64,000 nucleotides of DNA from assembly GCA_947650285.1 (NCBI GenBank), contig CANTFL010001356.1, forward strand, positions 1 to 64,000, written 5' to 3'. The position numbers and the translations under genes are program-made. Of this stretch, positions 31,894 through 42,499 are shown one piece after another. Below the pieces are notes generated by a model that ran no database searches, was not told the origin of the DNA, and was given only the letters and a program-made list of their open reading frames with translations. Positions within the stretch are counted from its first letter, which is position 1, and each line of letters starts with the position of its first letter. The DNA comes from Hyaloperonospora brassicae. Lineage: Eukaryota; Oomycota; Peronosporomycetes; Peronosporales; Peronosporaceae.

Positions 31894-34329
31894 TCACCAC
31901 TCTCCTGCCTTGAGCGGTCTTCCGGTCCCAGGCGACGGGGCAGGTTCTCATACCTTTTCCGCCTTTGTTGATGACTCGACCATATTTCTCGAGGCAGCGC
32001 GACAGTTGCCGGCAGCGCTCCAGCTCGTGCACCAATTTGGCGCTCTGTCCGGATTGCATGCGCAACCGGCTAAGAGCAAACTGATTTTCTTAAATCGCGC
32101 GATTCGATTAGTTGATTTCCACGGCATCTCGGTCCTTCAAGCGGGTGAGATTACGCGGTACTTGGGGTACGAGATTGGAACGGGTGATCTCCAGCATCGC
32201 AATTGGGCGCTACGAATTCGCCAACTGCAGCGGCGTCTGCTCACGGCTTCGAAAATATCGATCAGTGTTGCTTCTCGAGTACTCATTCTCAACGCCGTCA
32301 TCTTACCGTCGATCCTGTTCACGGCGGCCGATTTTGAGATCCCGTCATGGGCCAGCAAAGACATTCAAAATCTCTACAAACAAATTTTGTGGGACCATTC
32401 GACCTCGACGGACGCGCGTCGTCATAAAATCAACCCTGGTTTACTGTACACGCCGAAGAAAGCCGGTGGAGTTGGGCTTGCCTCGGTGGAGGTGGCCATC
32501 AAAACGCAACGGACCAAACACGCGCTGCGCTGGCTAACCCAACCGCACGACACGTATTTAAATGCTTGGCGGTCCTGGGCGTACCTAGGCGGATCTACCG
32601 GTTCGGGTATGGTCATGCATACATGGCTGCGTATCCGGGAACAGCTTTTTCGCATCAGCAGGTCTTCGCCGGCTTTCGTGGCTAAAGATCTAGACTTTCT
32701 TCTTGAGCCGTCGGCGGCGCACGCTGGTCAACGTCGGGCTCGGACATCGTCTTTCCTGGATTCCCTCGTACTACAAGCGGTCAGTCGCTGGATAGGGCGT
32801 GGCTGGGAACTACACTTTTCCACTTCGTTACCTGACGAAGGCGCTCCTCCTGAGGGTTCTGATTATCAACTACGCGCGGTGCGTCAATTTTGGGGGACGT
32901 TTGGCTAGTCCGGCAATCCGTAGATCCGGGATGCAAAAGGTGCGAAGTTGTTGCACTCGAAGTTCAATCAAATTGCCGCATGCTCTATCGCGGACCTGCA
33001 CATTTGGAGGACGGGCCCGACCACCTGTGTTTTCACCATCCCGCCCTCGCGGCCAGAGGGAGTCACGTAGCCCCAGCCTAAGCTTCGCCGGTGGGCGACA
33101 GCAATTTTATTGGCGTCTCCGTTGTGTACGGTTGGATCAAAATTGGGCGTGGCGTCAGCATTATCTCTTCGGCATCCCCCGCCATTTCGTTATGAATATG
33201 ACTGGGTCACTGTGAGTCGGGGTTGCGTCGTGGGAGCTCGCCGGAATTCACTTGTAGAGGGAGACGGTACAGTGCGGTTACGACAGGGCTCTAATGGGCT
33301 GCATTGGTTGTTTCAAGAAGGCCTACCCGAGCTCCACACGGCGTCGGACGGTGACAGCCAGAGATGGGCTACGCACATCAGGCAGCACGGCGTGGTCTTT
33401 TATGCTCACCCAAGTCACCACCACTTTGTGTGGGGAGTTCTCGAAACGGTTTCTAATGGAGCTCTCCGTCAGGCTATTTTGCACCAGGCTTTTTCGCTGC
33501 ACAAACACCGACTAACTCGACCTTTACTACCCTTATTGGAGAGGCTGGATGCAGTCTATCGAGAGGATTTGTGGCAACGGGCGGCGGCGCATCAGCAACC
33601 ATCCCAACTTTAGAAACATGACAACGGACTCTTCGACTATCAAGTTTGGACGGCGTATCGAGTCGCCACCAAGCAGCTTAATTTTTTCCATGCCGGGCGG
33701 GCTACCGACCCCAGCTGCCGGGCCCTGTCTGCGTGTCACGGGATGCCCGAAACGTCGAGGCACGTTTTTTGGGATTGTCAGAAGGCGCGGGCGTGTTGGG
33801 CTAAGTTCATCAGCCATTGGATTGGCGCTTCTGTGTCGAGTGCAGTAGTAGATAGATGTCTCAGCAACTGTGCGAATCGCCAGGCCCCGGCGATTCCGGC
33901 GTTTCAGCGGTCTCGGCTGCTCGAGCGGTTTCAAGATGATGCCGCAGCGGGCGAAACGGTGTGGCGACGGATTTGGTTTTTGATGTGTTCCATTTGCATT
34001 ACGCATTTATGGAGCGAGCGCAACGATGCAGTGTTTAGAGGCGTGCAGTCTACGACGGCTCAAAGTGTCGTCCATTTCTGGACTGCCGGCGTCCATCAAT
34101 TAACGGCCTTGGCTATGCGTGAGCATAGAGGGGCGTCGACAGTTCTTCAAGGGGCTCGATTACATGCCTCCCTTGAACTTTTTACTCTTGATGCTAGCGG
34201 GGTTTCGCTACCACTAGAGGGGTGCCTTGAACCACCGCCGCGACCGGCGCTGTATTCTCAGCTTAGAAGATTACAGACTTCTAGCGTATAACCATCCTGT
34301 GTAATAGATAGTCATGAGTCTCTCTCTCT
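31894..34329 (+). mobile_element. 5'-truncated LINE (non-LTR retrotransposon), copy 1
   Basis: The copy begins inside the reverse transcriptase. The first frame (to 32908) has GLPVPGDG then the catalytic box FVDD (FADD/YADD family) and the RT thumb. Later frames, separated by shifts, end in a zf-RVT type domain (about 33735-33815, C..C..H..C with ETSRHVFWDCQ). The 3' UTR ends in a (TC)n tail at 34318-34329. Its endonuclease and early RT motifs are missing, as expected for incomplete reverse transcription. The 16-bp duplication marks both ends. Confidence 0.85.
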
Positions 34330-34345
34330 CCATTTCACTCGCCAT
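34330..34345. repeat. Target-site duplication of LINE-1 copy (right)
   Basis: Exact match to 31878-31893, directly after the (TC)n tail. Confidence 0.75.
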
Positions 34346-34585
34346 GATTTTGACCGTGTCTTCCACACGTCTTGTATACAGTATACCATCGCATACTAGA
34401 CCATTTGTTCTTCTCTCTCTCTCTTTCTCATTTCGATAGCGTCAGCTTCTCACCACCTGTCATTGATTCCCGCGCGCCTTGTCCACTGCCTGCGACACTG
34501 GCTACCTATGAATCTGCCTTTTACCGATCAGAAAACTGAGGTCCACTCGTATCATTTTTGATGGGTGCTACAAAATCAGGTCACG

Positions 34586-34604
34586 CTTCGACAAGCGTCT
34601 GGAC
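34586..34604. repeat. Target-site duplication of LINE-2 copy (left)
   Basis: A 19-bp word (cttcgacaagcgtctggac) repeated exactly at 35304-35322. Confidence 0.85.
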
Positions 34605-35303
34605 GGGCTAACGGAGTATCAAGTCTGGACATGCTATCGTATCGCGACAAAGCAGCTAAATCTATACCATGCCGGTCGCACGCTGGACAACAGTTGTCGT
34701 ACGGTGCTGCACTGCCGGGGACGCAAAGAGACAGCGGCGCACATTTTCTGGGAGTGCCCAATCGCGCAAGCGTGTTGGTGTCACTTGATAGGACACTGGA
34801 CCGGTGGGGGTGCGACGAACGCAGTTCTTTCCACCTTCTTTCAGCACTGCGCCAATCGCAAAGCCCCGCCCATTCCACGTCAGCTGAGTTTGCGGTTGCA
34901 ATGCCGTTTTCAAGATGACTCTGACGCCGCAGCAACAGAATTCGAACGGATCTGGTTCATATTAAGCTCCATCTGCCAAGAACATTTGTGGACCGAGCGG
35001 AACTCGGCGGTCTTTAGAGGAGCCGTGACTACTCCATCCGCAAGTGTCCAAATGTACTGGACACGCGGTGTTCGCCAGCTACGGGCAATTGCAATACGCG
35101 AGCACCGAGCCGCGGCTACGGCCGTACGAGGGGCCCGACTTCATGCCTGTCTTGAACTTCTGATTCAAGAGCCCCGTGGACACCCGCCCTACGCGGGTGT
35201 CAGCCACGATCCGCTGCCGCGACCGGCGCTCATATCCTGGCTCAGGATTTTTCAGACCTCTTGTCCACATTAAATATGTCAATAGATGATCATGAAACTC
35301 CTC
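34605..35303 (+). mobile_element. 5'-truncated LINE, copy 2 (zf-RVT end only)
   Basis: 699 bp that begins in frame in the segment LTEYQVWTCYRIATKQ, paralogous to copy 1 (YQVWTAYRVATKQ). It carries the zf-RVT domain (C..C..ETAAHIFWECPIAQACW) and then the conserved tail to about 35273. The 3' UTR resembles that of copy 1 (aatagat...tcatga). Divergence from copy 1 shows two insertions rather than a local duplication. Exact 19-bp duplications flank it. Confidence 0.85.
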
Positions 35304-35322
35304 CTTCGACAAGCGTCTGGAC
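35304..35322. repeat. Target-site duplication of LINE-2 copy (right)
   Basis: Exact match to 34586-34604. Confidence 0.85.
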
Positions 35323-36213
35323 TTTCGATGTGCGAGAAGGTCACCCGCATGTATGAGACGTTTGCTGCAAGGGCGTCATCCGGCCATCTGTAGCCACCCT
35401 CTAAGGGGACCATCGGTCTCAGTGACCCTTCTTTTGCGTATGACATAGAACGGATCTTCTGCAACTCGCAATTGCTCTTGCTTGCATATGGGTCTGAGAG
35501 AGCTTTTCCATCACACTCGGCGTCTCCGAAGAAGTGGGTTCTCGCAACCATCGCAGTAATTAGTCAACACGTTCTTGTCTCGGACCGGTTTGTCGTACAA
35601 GCCTGCGCCTCTTCCGCGCATTATCTCAATGTTGTTGCCCAATGCTAAGTGTCTTCTTGTTCTGTTGCTCTCTGTCGCTCGTGCCTCTCCGTTCGCATCT
35701 CGACCGGCTGTACCTCGCTTATCTTGCTGGCTGCCCTTGCTCGCCTTACGAGCGTCAGTTGGTGGTCATGTGGCTGGAAGAAACCATAGAGGTAGAAAGT
35801 ACAGCCGTCGCGTATTGCCGTGATCCAAAGGGGATGCTCTGACTGAACGTACGCAGACGGCAGGACCTTTTTTCCTCCGAGCCACTCCCATTCTGAGAGT
35901 GACAAAAGTGTTTGTCTGAGCCTACTGATTACGCCCGTGTGCATTGAGTGGCTTGTGCGCGATGGGTAGCATTAATTGACGCGTAAGACGGCCGGTATCG
36001 CAGAGTCTAGGTTCGGTTCGATTTACACAGCACTGCGGTGTTCGGTCTCTGGTATGGATCAGTAAGGAGACCTGTCGTTAGTGCTGCCAGATTACACAGC
36101 GATCAGATTTGCTTTGTGCTATAAGCTGGCCGACAAATTTGATGGCTCGCACGCAGAGACGAAGAAGTTCGCGACTTCCTTCACTCCATTCTGCAAAGTG
36201 CTGAGTGGTCGCC
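35323..36213. other. Upstream region of the effector gene
   Basis: No coding sequence recognised. Near 36,183-36,197 the sequence ctccattctgcaaag partly resembles the oomycete initiator element, but the match is weak. Confidence 0.4.
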
Positions 36214-38031
36214 ATGCGCCTCAAGTATCATGTGGTCACAGCTTGTATCATCGTTTTGCTGACGTGCGCCGCAGCAACCACTGGTGGCATTAATCGAACC
36301 TACGACCCTGCGATCAATTCGGTCACTGTCTCGTCTCGTCAAGAGAATAATTCGTCCGCCGCACCGAGCTTTCTGACGCTACACGGTCCTGCCCCTGCCG
36401 TCAAAGTGATCGCCCACGGTCCCTTAATCGACGAGAAGAGAGGCTTCATTGACGCACCTGCAGTTGCAGAGAAAGTAGCTGGCGTAGCGCTCTCGGCTGC
36501 GGAACATCTACACCCACCGAAACCTCTCGCGCTGCTTCCTGTGCCAAAAAACATTGATGATAAATCGGCCGCCTGTAAGAAGGTTGCCGAGTGGATCAAG
36601 AAGGCCGATGCACACCATGCAGCAACTGGTAAATTCCCCGACACCGTTGTACTAAACACCCTGCTGGAAATGGTGAAAGGGAAAGCAGATCAACTGGCAC
36701 GGTATCTCAGGCCTCGTGCTTACGAGGAAGTGGGAATGGATGCTCGCATCTCCGCTCTACTATCAGCGCTAGCTGCTAGACTTTCCGAGGCCGAGATGAA
36801 TCCAATATGGTACGCTGAGGGTAGACGTCCTGAAGATGTCTTGAAAGAGCTGTCGATTTCGCCGGAGAGCATGCTCTCACATGATGACGATGGAGTGTTG
36901 AAGGATAAGAACACTTTTGACAAGCTCGCGCAGTGGTTGTTATACGAATACATGACGTATGGTGACGACGCACACAAATCCGCGGTTGAGGACTTGACGA
37001 AGTTGAAAAGAACTGACCAAGAGGCGTTCTATCTGGTTACAAGGATTGAGCTGCCGGAAGGCATGACTGCTGACGGGTTACATAAGTGGTTCTACATGAA
37101 GTATGTGGGAGTGCGGTATGAGATGTCTCAATTCTGGCTAGCGTCCGGTAAGACGCCGACGGATGCCATGAGTTTGATGGCCACCCGGTGTCATGGGAGA
37201 TCGTCAGACCGATACAGACTAAGTTACGTGGACTTAGCTGAGGAAGATAAGGAATGGTACACATTTTGTGACGAGTTCAAGGACCGCTCGATCATTTTCT
37301 CTAGCGACGACAAGAAGGTTGAGCAGCGCAAAGATTTGGCGAAAGCTATTACTGCGAGTCCAGAGAAGGACGAAGAGGCTGCGAATCTGAAGGAGGAAAC
37401 TGTGGACTTGCTAATGAAAGACAAAGCGGTGGACATGATGATGAAGATGTATCCACTGTCGAAGATGTCAAAGGAAGACGCTCTACGTCAGCTGCTGGAG
37501 AATGAGGCTCTAGCCATGAAAGTGTGGCACAGAGCTCTGGCTGATATTGTAAAAAAATTACCATCTGATGACGCGGCGTTTTTTCTCGAATCCCTTCGAG
37601 GTATTCCGCGTTATGAGTCTGGCGCTGTCACGATGCAGCAACACTTACTGAACGGAGCTTCCGAGGAGAGAGAGAAGGCGGCATTTCAGCAGAGAGAGCA
37701 GGCGATATTTGATCTGTGGCTCGAATCAGACGTGAAGCCCGAAAGCGTGTACGATATAATGCCGTTCGCGTTGGAGAAGCAGTATGATCTAGCGGTTGAG
37801 CTGCCAAAAGGTACGTTTCATGACCGTGGCACTAACTTTAAGCAGTTGCTGAAATTCATCTCACAGTTCCGTCGCAAGTCCAAGTTTGATGACAAGGAAG
37901 TGGCTCGCATGCTGGAGGAGAAAGGTTGGACTCCGGAAGAGCTGGACGGTCTGTCGAGAGGAATAGAGGAGGATCCGGAATGGAAGAATCTTGCTGATCT
38001 ACTAGCCAAACCGTTTGAAGCAAACAGGTAG
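36214..38031 (+). CDS. Secreted WY-domain (RxLR-like) effector candidate, 605 aa
   Basis: The ATG at 36214 (MRLKYHVV) is chosen because it opens a clear signal peptide (VVTACIIVLLTCAAAT, cleavage near residues 22-25). There is no RxLR; about 60 residues on, GPLIDEKRGF looks like a degenerate RxLR-EER leader with the EER part as DEKR. The body is helical with repeated WY-type modules: W motifs IWYAEGRRPEDVLKEL (about residue 197), FWLASGKTPTDAM (about 306) and LWLESDVKPESVYDIM (about 500), with paired Y-type helices such as LAQWLLYEYMTY. Tandem WY/LWY proteins act inside plant cells in the Peronosporales. The frame is intact, without introns. It is isolated between LINEs and Gypsy-2, the usual gene-sparse setting. 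Target unknown. Confidence 0.8.
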   Translation: MRLKYHVVTACIIVLLTCAAATTGGINRTYDPAINSVTVSSRQENNSSAAPSFLTLHGPAPAVKVIAHGPLIDEKRGFIDAPAVAEKVAGVALSAAEHLHPPKPLALLPVPKNIDDKSAACKKVAEWIKKADAHHAATGKFPDTVVLNTLLEMVKGKADQLARYLRPRAYEEVGMDARISALLSALAARLSEAEMNPIWYAEGRRPEDVLKELSISPESMLSHDDDGVLKDKNTFDKLAQWLLYEYMTYGDDAHKSAVEDLTKLKRTDQEAFYLVTRIELPEGMTADGLHKWFYMKYVGVRYEMSQFWLASGKTPTDAMSLMATRCHGRSSDRYRLSYVDLAEEDKEWYTFCDEFKDRSIIFSSDDKKVEQRKDLAKAITASPEKDEEAANLKEETVDLLMKDKAVDMMMKMYPLSKMSKEDALRQLLENEALAMKVWHRALADIVKKLPSDDAAFFLESLRGIPRYESGAVTMQQHLLNGASEEREKAAFQQREQAIFDLWLESDVKPESVYDIMPFALEKQYDLAVELPKGTFHDRGTNFKQLLKFISQFRRKSKFDDKEVARMLEEKGWTPEELDGLSRGIEEDPEWKNLADLLAKPFEANR

Positions 38032-40935
38032 AAAAAGCGACAGTAGGTCAGATTTCCAGATAAACATATAATCTCAGCTCTTTGTTGCACAGACTTTCCA
38101 CTTTGCAGTCGGAACAAAGCACATTGCATCTACACTGGCACGACACCGAGCATGCACAAACGCCCTTTTAATTAATCTTATCTGTCGTCGATCGACATGT
38201 CAGATCCTTGGCCAGAAATCTGCTGCACCGCATTTCACATCATAAGCCAACAAACTCACAGCGTTTGACCGTCACAGGTCAATCTTGCTCTGCATCGGTT
38301 TCTAGCCTATCAGGATGTGATCTGCAAAAGTATCGTGGCGCCATAACTTGCCACATGCATGGTGCACACCAAGCAAAAACTAAGATTCGATGCGCCAGAA
38401 AGTTGGCATTGTGCAGAGGTCATGTTCACGCTCGGATGCATTTGAGCGCACCTTTTCAATCGTCCACTCGAGCAAACAGCGTTGTACTTCATGATCCAGA
38501 GTCTGATGACGAGCAGTAGCTCGCGTCTGCGGCATAAATACATCAAGGCACTCTGCGTCGGTTCACTTAGCATAAACGATTGACGTGCGAGGGCCGTACG
38601 CGTGACTCGGATTTCTGCTGGCGCACAAATGATCTCGCGGTGACATCCCAGTTGCAGTGCCCAATGTCACATCTTCGTTCTCGTTTTCATCTTGGGTCGT
38701 CTTGTGCTAGGGCCTCGTCGCTACTCGTGCTAAGACACGTAGCACGGTCGAGTGATATCAGATCCATCAAAGTGCTCTGCTGCGGTACTACTGTAACCTC
38801 TGACGCATCAAACTCTTGGGCGCCTCCAACAGTGCATGCAGTCCGTCGAAAGTGTCAAGCACATAGCTGAAACGAAGAACGTACAGCTACACCCGAAATA
38901 GCCGTAGGTTAGTTCGTGTAGGCCATTATTGGGTTCACTCCGTAAAATTTGCCTTCTTCCACAGCTTTTGCTTCATTTCTCAATGCACGAATAATCTGCT
39001 GACTCGGCCACGTGCGCAAGATAAACGCGTAGTGCTGACGTTCTTACGATTGCCGATCCTTTTGACGCGCTTTGCACACCGACGCGGATTGCTCGATTAT
39101 GATTGAGTCCAAGCTGTACACAGACGCAGCTTGGGCAGGAGATTGCGATATAACAACTCGGTCACTGTTTCTCTAGCCATCAAAAATGATCACACATGAG
39201 TGACAATGTGGATGAGCATAAAACCACCAAAATGTCCACGAACCTCCTGTATGTCGTGGCGACGATTTACCGTATCAAGACGGTCTACAACCAGTCGTGG
39301 CAGTAGACCTGGGTAATATTCTTGAGGCAAAAAAACTTAACGAGTATCTGGATATGAGAAACTTAGAGCGTCATGTCCGCTTGTTTCCACGGTCCACGGT
39401 TCACAACATTAAGCTAGAAATGGGTACGAAGTGCCAACTAATTCATCATATCACTCTCTCTTTGTCCTTGCCTAAACGCGCCTTCGCAGCCATAATTGCC
39501 GCCAATCCAATGCCTCGCGCGAACAGAACAACTAACGGTGACAAGAGTCATCAGTTGATCATTGGAGAGAGAGAGGGCACTGGGCAGAAGCCTTCCTCAT
39601 ATTCGTATTCATGGAAACGACAACAGTCTGTTGATCGTGGTACTTTCCTTGTCGTGACATCGACGGGCTCGGTCCCATTCTTCAGGTTCTTGTGTTGGCG
39701 TTTTATAGATTGAAGCCATCGTTGCGAGGTGCTGTTGGTACAACACGATGCGCATCAGGCAATCAACTCAGCTCAAGATTCGCAAATTGATGCCCTGTGA
39801 TCTAGACCGTCTGGACGAACCTACAACAGACGCATATAGGGTAGATGCTACCGATCCAAGCCGCGCACTTGGTGCATGCACTTCGCTGCTTGCCCATCAA
39901 TTCTCTCGCAGTGGTAAGGGTCATGCGATGATGAGGTGCAGTGAAAGACGAAAGACGGAGGCATCGGTCAAAATGCGCACGGCTACACCAAGTTTGTTGT
40001 CAAGCTTGACCAACATGTTGGCGGTAAGTCACGGAAAACAAGTTGTGTCCTCGCAAAAGTGTAGAAGGAAGCTGTAAATTACGTGTGTGTAATATCGAGA
40101 TCCAGCACTTCACCATAATCGCATATTTGCGTGCTTTACATTCATGTGTCCGGCATACATGATATTGCTGAGCTCCTCAAGCACAAACCGTCGACGCCTC
40201 CAGCTTGTCCATTCGGCACCTGATCGAGACGTCGGCAATGTGGCTATCCGCACACTAGTCAAGCAACTTACACTGCTTGAGGTCGCGTCAGTCCCAAAAC
40301 ATCGTTTCTGCTTCTTCATTGCATCATAGCACAAATGATGCCTTGAGGCTTGCTACGAAAGCTTGCAGCCAACCTGGCCCGACACCAGCAGGTGCCTCTA
40401 GACGGTCCGCGTAGCTGGCAAATTGGCACATTCGAGCCGTATTATAACAGCCAGCAGTCAGCATGTAAGCCAGTAAACTTATCTTTATAGATACCGAGCA
40501 AACACATCATGACAGACAACTTCGACAAAACACAGCGGGTGCATGGGTAACTGATCCGGTGCTGATCTTTGGAAGCACACAACGACTTTGTAGTCAGCTC
40601 TAGTAGTTATGACCAAGAGAAAAGAGATCGTGACCTTTTCCAATAGGAAAGATGACTTTGCGAACGGAAAATGCCAGATCGAAATGTTCCAGTAGTGACG
40701 AATACGTCGTACATCACTTTCACAATGTGCTTACACGCAGAAATCTTCACATCTAAGTCCAGACTGCTTCACATCATCAAACGGAGCCTGAGCAATCATG
40801 ATCGCATCCGTATTTGCACCGTCCATGCCGCACTCTGATCAAACGTAACGCGCTACGTACGCGATAACTTCTGCGAGAAAACATACACCAAGGCCAACTT
40901 CCGTTTGATTAACCACCAAAACCACTTCTTTTTCT
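38032..40935. other. No recognisable gene
   Basis: Several 60-140 codon frames occur (for example 39297-39713 plus, 40110-40334 minus), none with family features or a signal peptide. Some stretches (39,960-40,080) read as protein-like on the minus strand, so a decayed gene is possible. Confidence 0.4.
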
Positions 40936-40940
40936 ATCGG
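40936..40940. repeat. Target-site duplication of Gypsy-2 (left)
   Basis: atcgg, matching atagg at 48642-48646 with one change. Confidence 0.65.
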
Positions 40941-41474
40941 TGTAACGGGGTAACACGTCGACTGGTAGTCGACGATAGGTGTGGTACACACAAGGGATGG
41001 GATTCCCTTTAAAGTAATATTAGAACACAAGTATCAATTGTTGAAAACTGATGTCTGTCAACCATTGATTACGAGATTTTTGAATAGGTTTATTCAGGAC
41101 ATAAGTGAGTAGGTTATTTACTTTGTTCTACGGTGTTCTTTTAGGTGAAAAGAAGAAATAAAATTCAGTTCCCATTTTGATCAACAAAAGACACGTGCCT
41201 CTCTGAGGCGTCTTGCGATCGTAAGGAAGTAGCAGCGCCTTGTTAAGGCAGCTACTCCTTGTGCACTTAGTGCGTTTGATTCTTTGAATCGTTTGGTCCC
41301 CCTGGAACAGAGACCGTTAGCTCTTTGAGCTTGTTTACTTTATTGGTCGGGTTCTTTGAACCAACCCTAAGCTCTCGGAGCTGTTGACTCTTTGAGTCGG
41401 GTTCGTAGAACCAAAGTTGCTCGTAAGAGCGTTAAGTCTTCCTATGACTTAAGGAGCTGTGTAGCTCCGCTACA
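40941..41474 (+). repeat. 5' LTR of Gypsy-2
   Basis: Starts TGTAACGGGG, ends CCGCTACA. It is 57 bp longer than the Gypsy-1 LTR because a hairpin-bearing unit is doubled (41310-41412). Confidence 0.92.
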
Positions 41475-41476
41475 CT

Positions 41477-41486
41477 TGGTAGCACT
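41477..41486 (+). promoter_or_regulatory. Primer-binding site of Gypsy-2
   Basis: TGGTAGCACT, 2 nt after the LTR, as in Gypsy-1 and Gypsy-3. Confidence 0.7.
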
Positions 41487-41533
41487 AGTAGTCAATCTAC
41501 ACCTGGGTTGGTAACGACTGATCCTCTGTGAGG

Positions 41534-42490
41534 ATGGAGCAATCAACACACCTCTCTGAGGTTCAAAAGGTTGCGCTTGAGAAGCTGACTGTAGCCGTAG
41601 GACCTTAGTATGTGGAGTTCCTAGCTGCACAAGGTCCCGATGTGCTCAATGCACGAGTCGAGGCCTTTATGCAGTATGAAACGGCCCTGTTGGGCCAGGT
41701 TCAAAACCAAGTAGCGTCGGCTATGCCAACACGCTACGTGGCGATGCCACCAGAAGAGGCTAAGCCTCGTCCCCTTCGGGTGGACGTTAAACACTACTCC
41801 GGAAGGGAGGGGGAAAACCTGACCCTCTGGATCCGTGAGATTGAGTGGCCATGAGCTCTGGCCTTACTCACTGGAGTATCAGCGGGTCTATCTAGCCATC
41901 TCCAAGCTCGATGGAAGAGATAGAGAATGGGCTCTGACGTGTGGCACGTCAGTCGACTTGGCGTTTCCCACATGGGATTCGCTCAAGTTAGACCTATTGC
42001 GAGTTTTATCGCCGCCTAACCAGGCCTATCGCGTGCGCTCACGCTTTGTGTCTATCCGTCAGGGTAAGAATGAGCTAACGGGCTATGTCCAGGAGTTGAG
42101 AACTCTGATGTCTGCTATGCAGTCTGACCCTCTCCCTGAGACAGTCTATGTGACTGTCTTCATGGAAGGTCTCTGTAATGGCGTTGCCAGGACCGAGGTG
42201 TTTCGGTTCCATCCCTCTACTTTTGAGGAGGCTGTTAGTATCGCCCAAAATGCTGAGCACAACTTCAAGTCGGCCAGACTTGGTTGGAATGGGTACAACC
42301 CAAGCTTTGCGAGGGCAACCTCGGCGAGCACCTCGGCTTACTGTAAGTTAGAACCGATGGATCTCAGCCATGCTGAAGATGAAGGTGAAGCGGAGCTTCA
42401 TGTTGCCGAGCAACGCCAAAAGTGAAACGCTGTTATATGTGCGGAAGCACTAAACACTTGCGTCCCACTTGTCATTTGCGTAAGCAACAA
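41534..42490 (+). pseudogene. gag: Gag of Gypsy-2 (broken)
   Basis: It starts ATG-GAG-CAA, which identifies the ancestral gag start missing from Gypsy-1. An in-frame TAG occurs at about 41607, frameshifts near 41849, and a 1-nt deletion just before the zinc knuckle (near 42418). The capsid blocks and the CYMCGSTKHLRPTC knuckle remain recognisable. Confidence 0.85.
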
Positions 42491-42499
42491 CCGACTACT

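Noticed and set aside
34318..34329. (TC)n microsatellite.
   Set aside because: It is the tail of LINE copy 1, between its 3' UTR and the target duplication, so not listed as an independent repeat.
35575..35842. Plus-strand frames with a hydrophobic start that could be small secreted proteins.
   Set aside because: Composition is not convincing, two overlapping frames look alike, and there is no domain or paralogue evidence.
36214..36420. Search for a canonical RxLR, LFLAK or QxLR motif in the effector leader.
   Set aside because: None is present; only a DEKRGF stretch resembling the EER part was kept as evidence.
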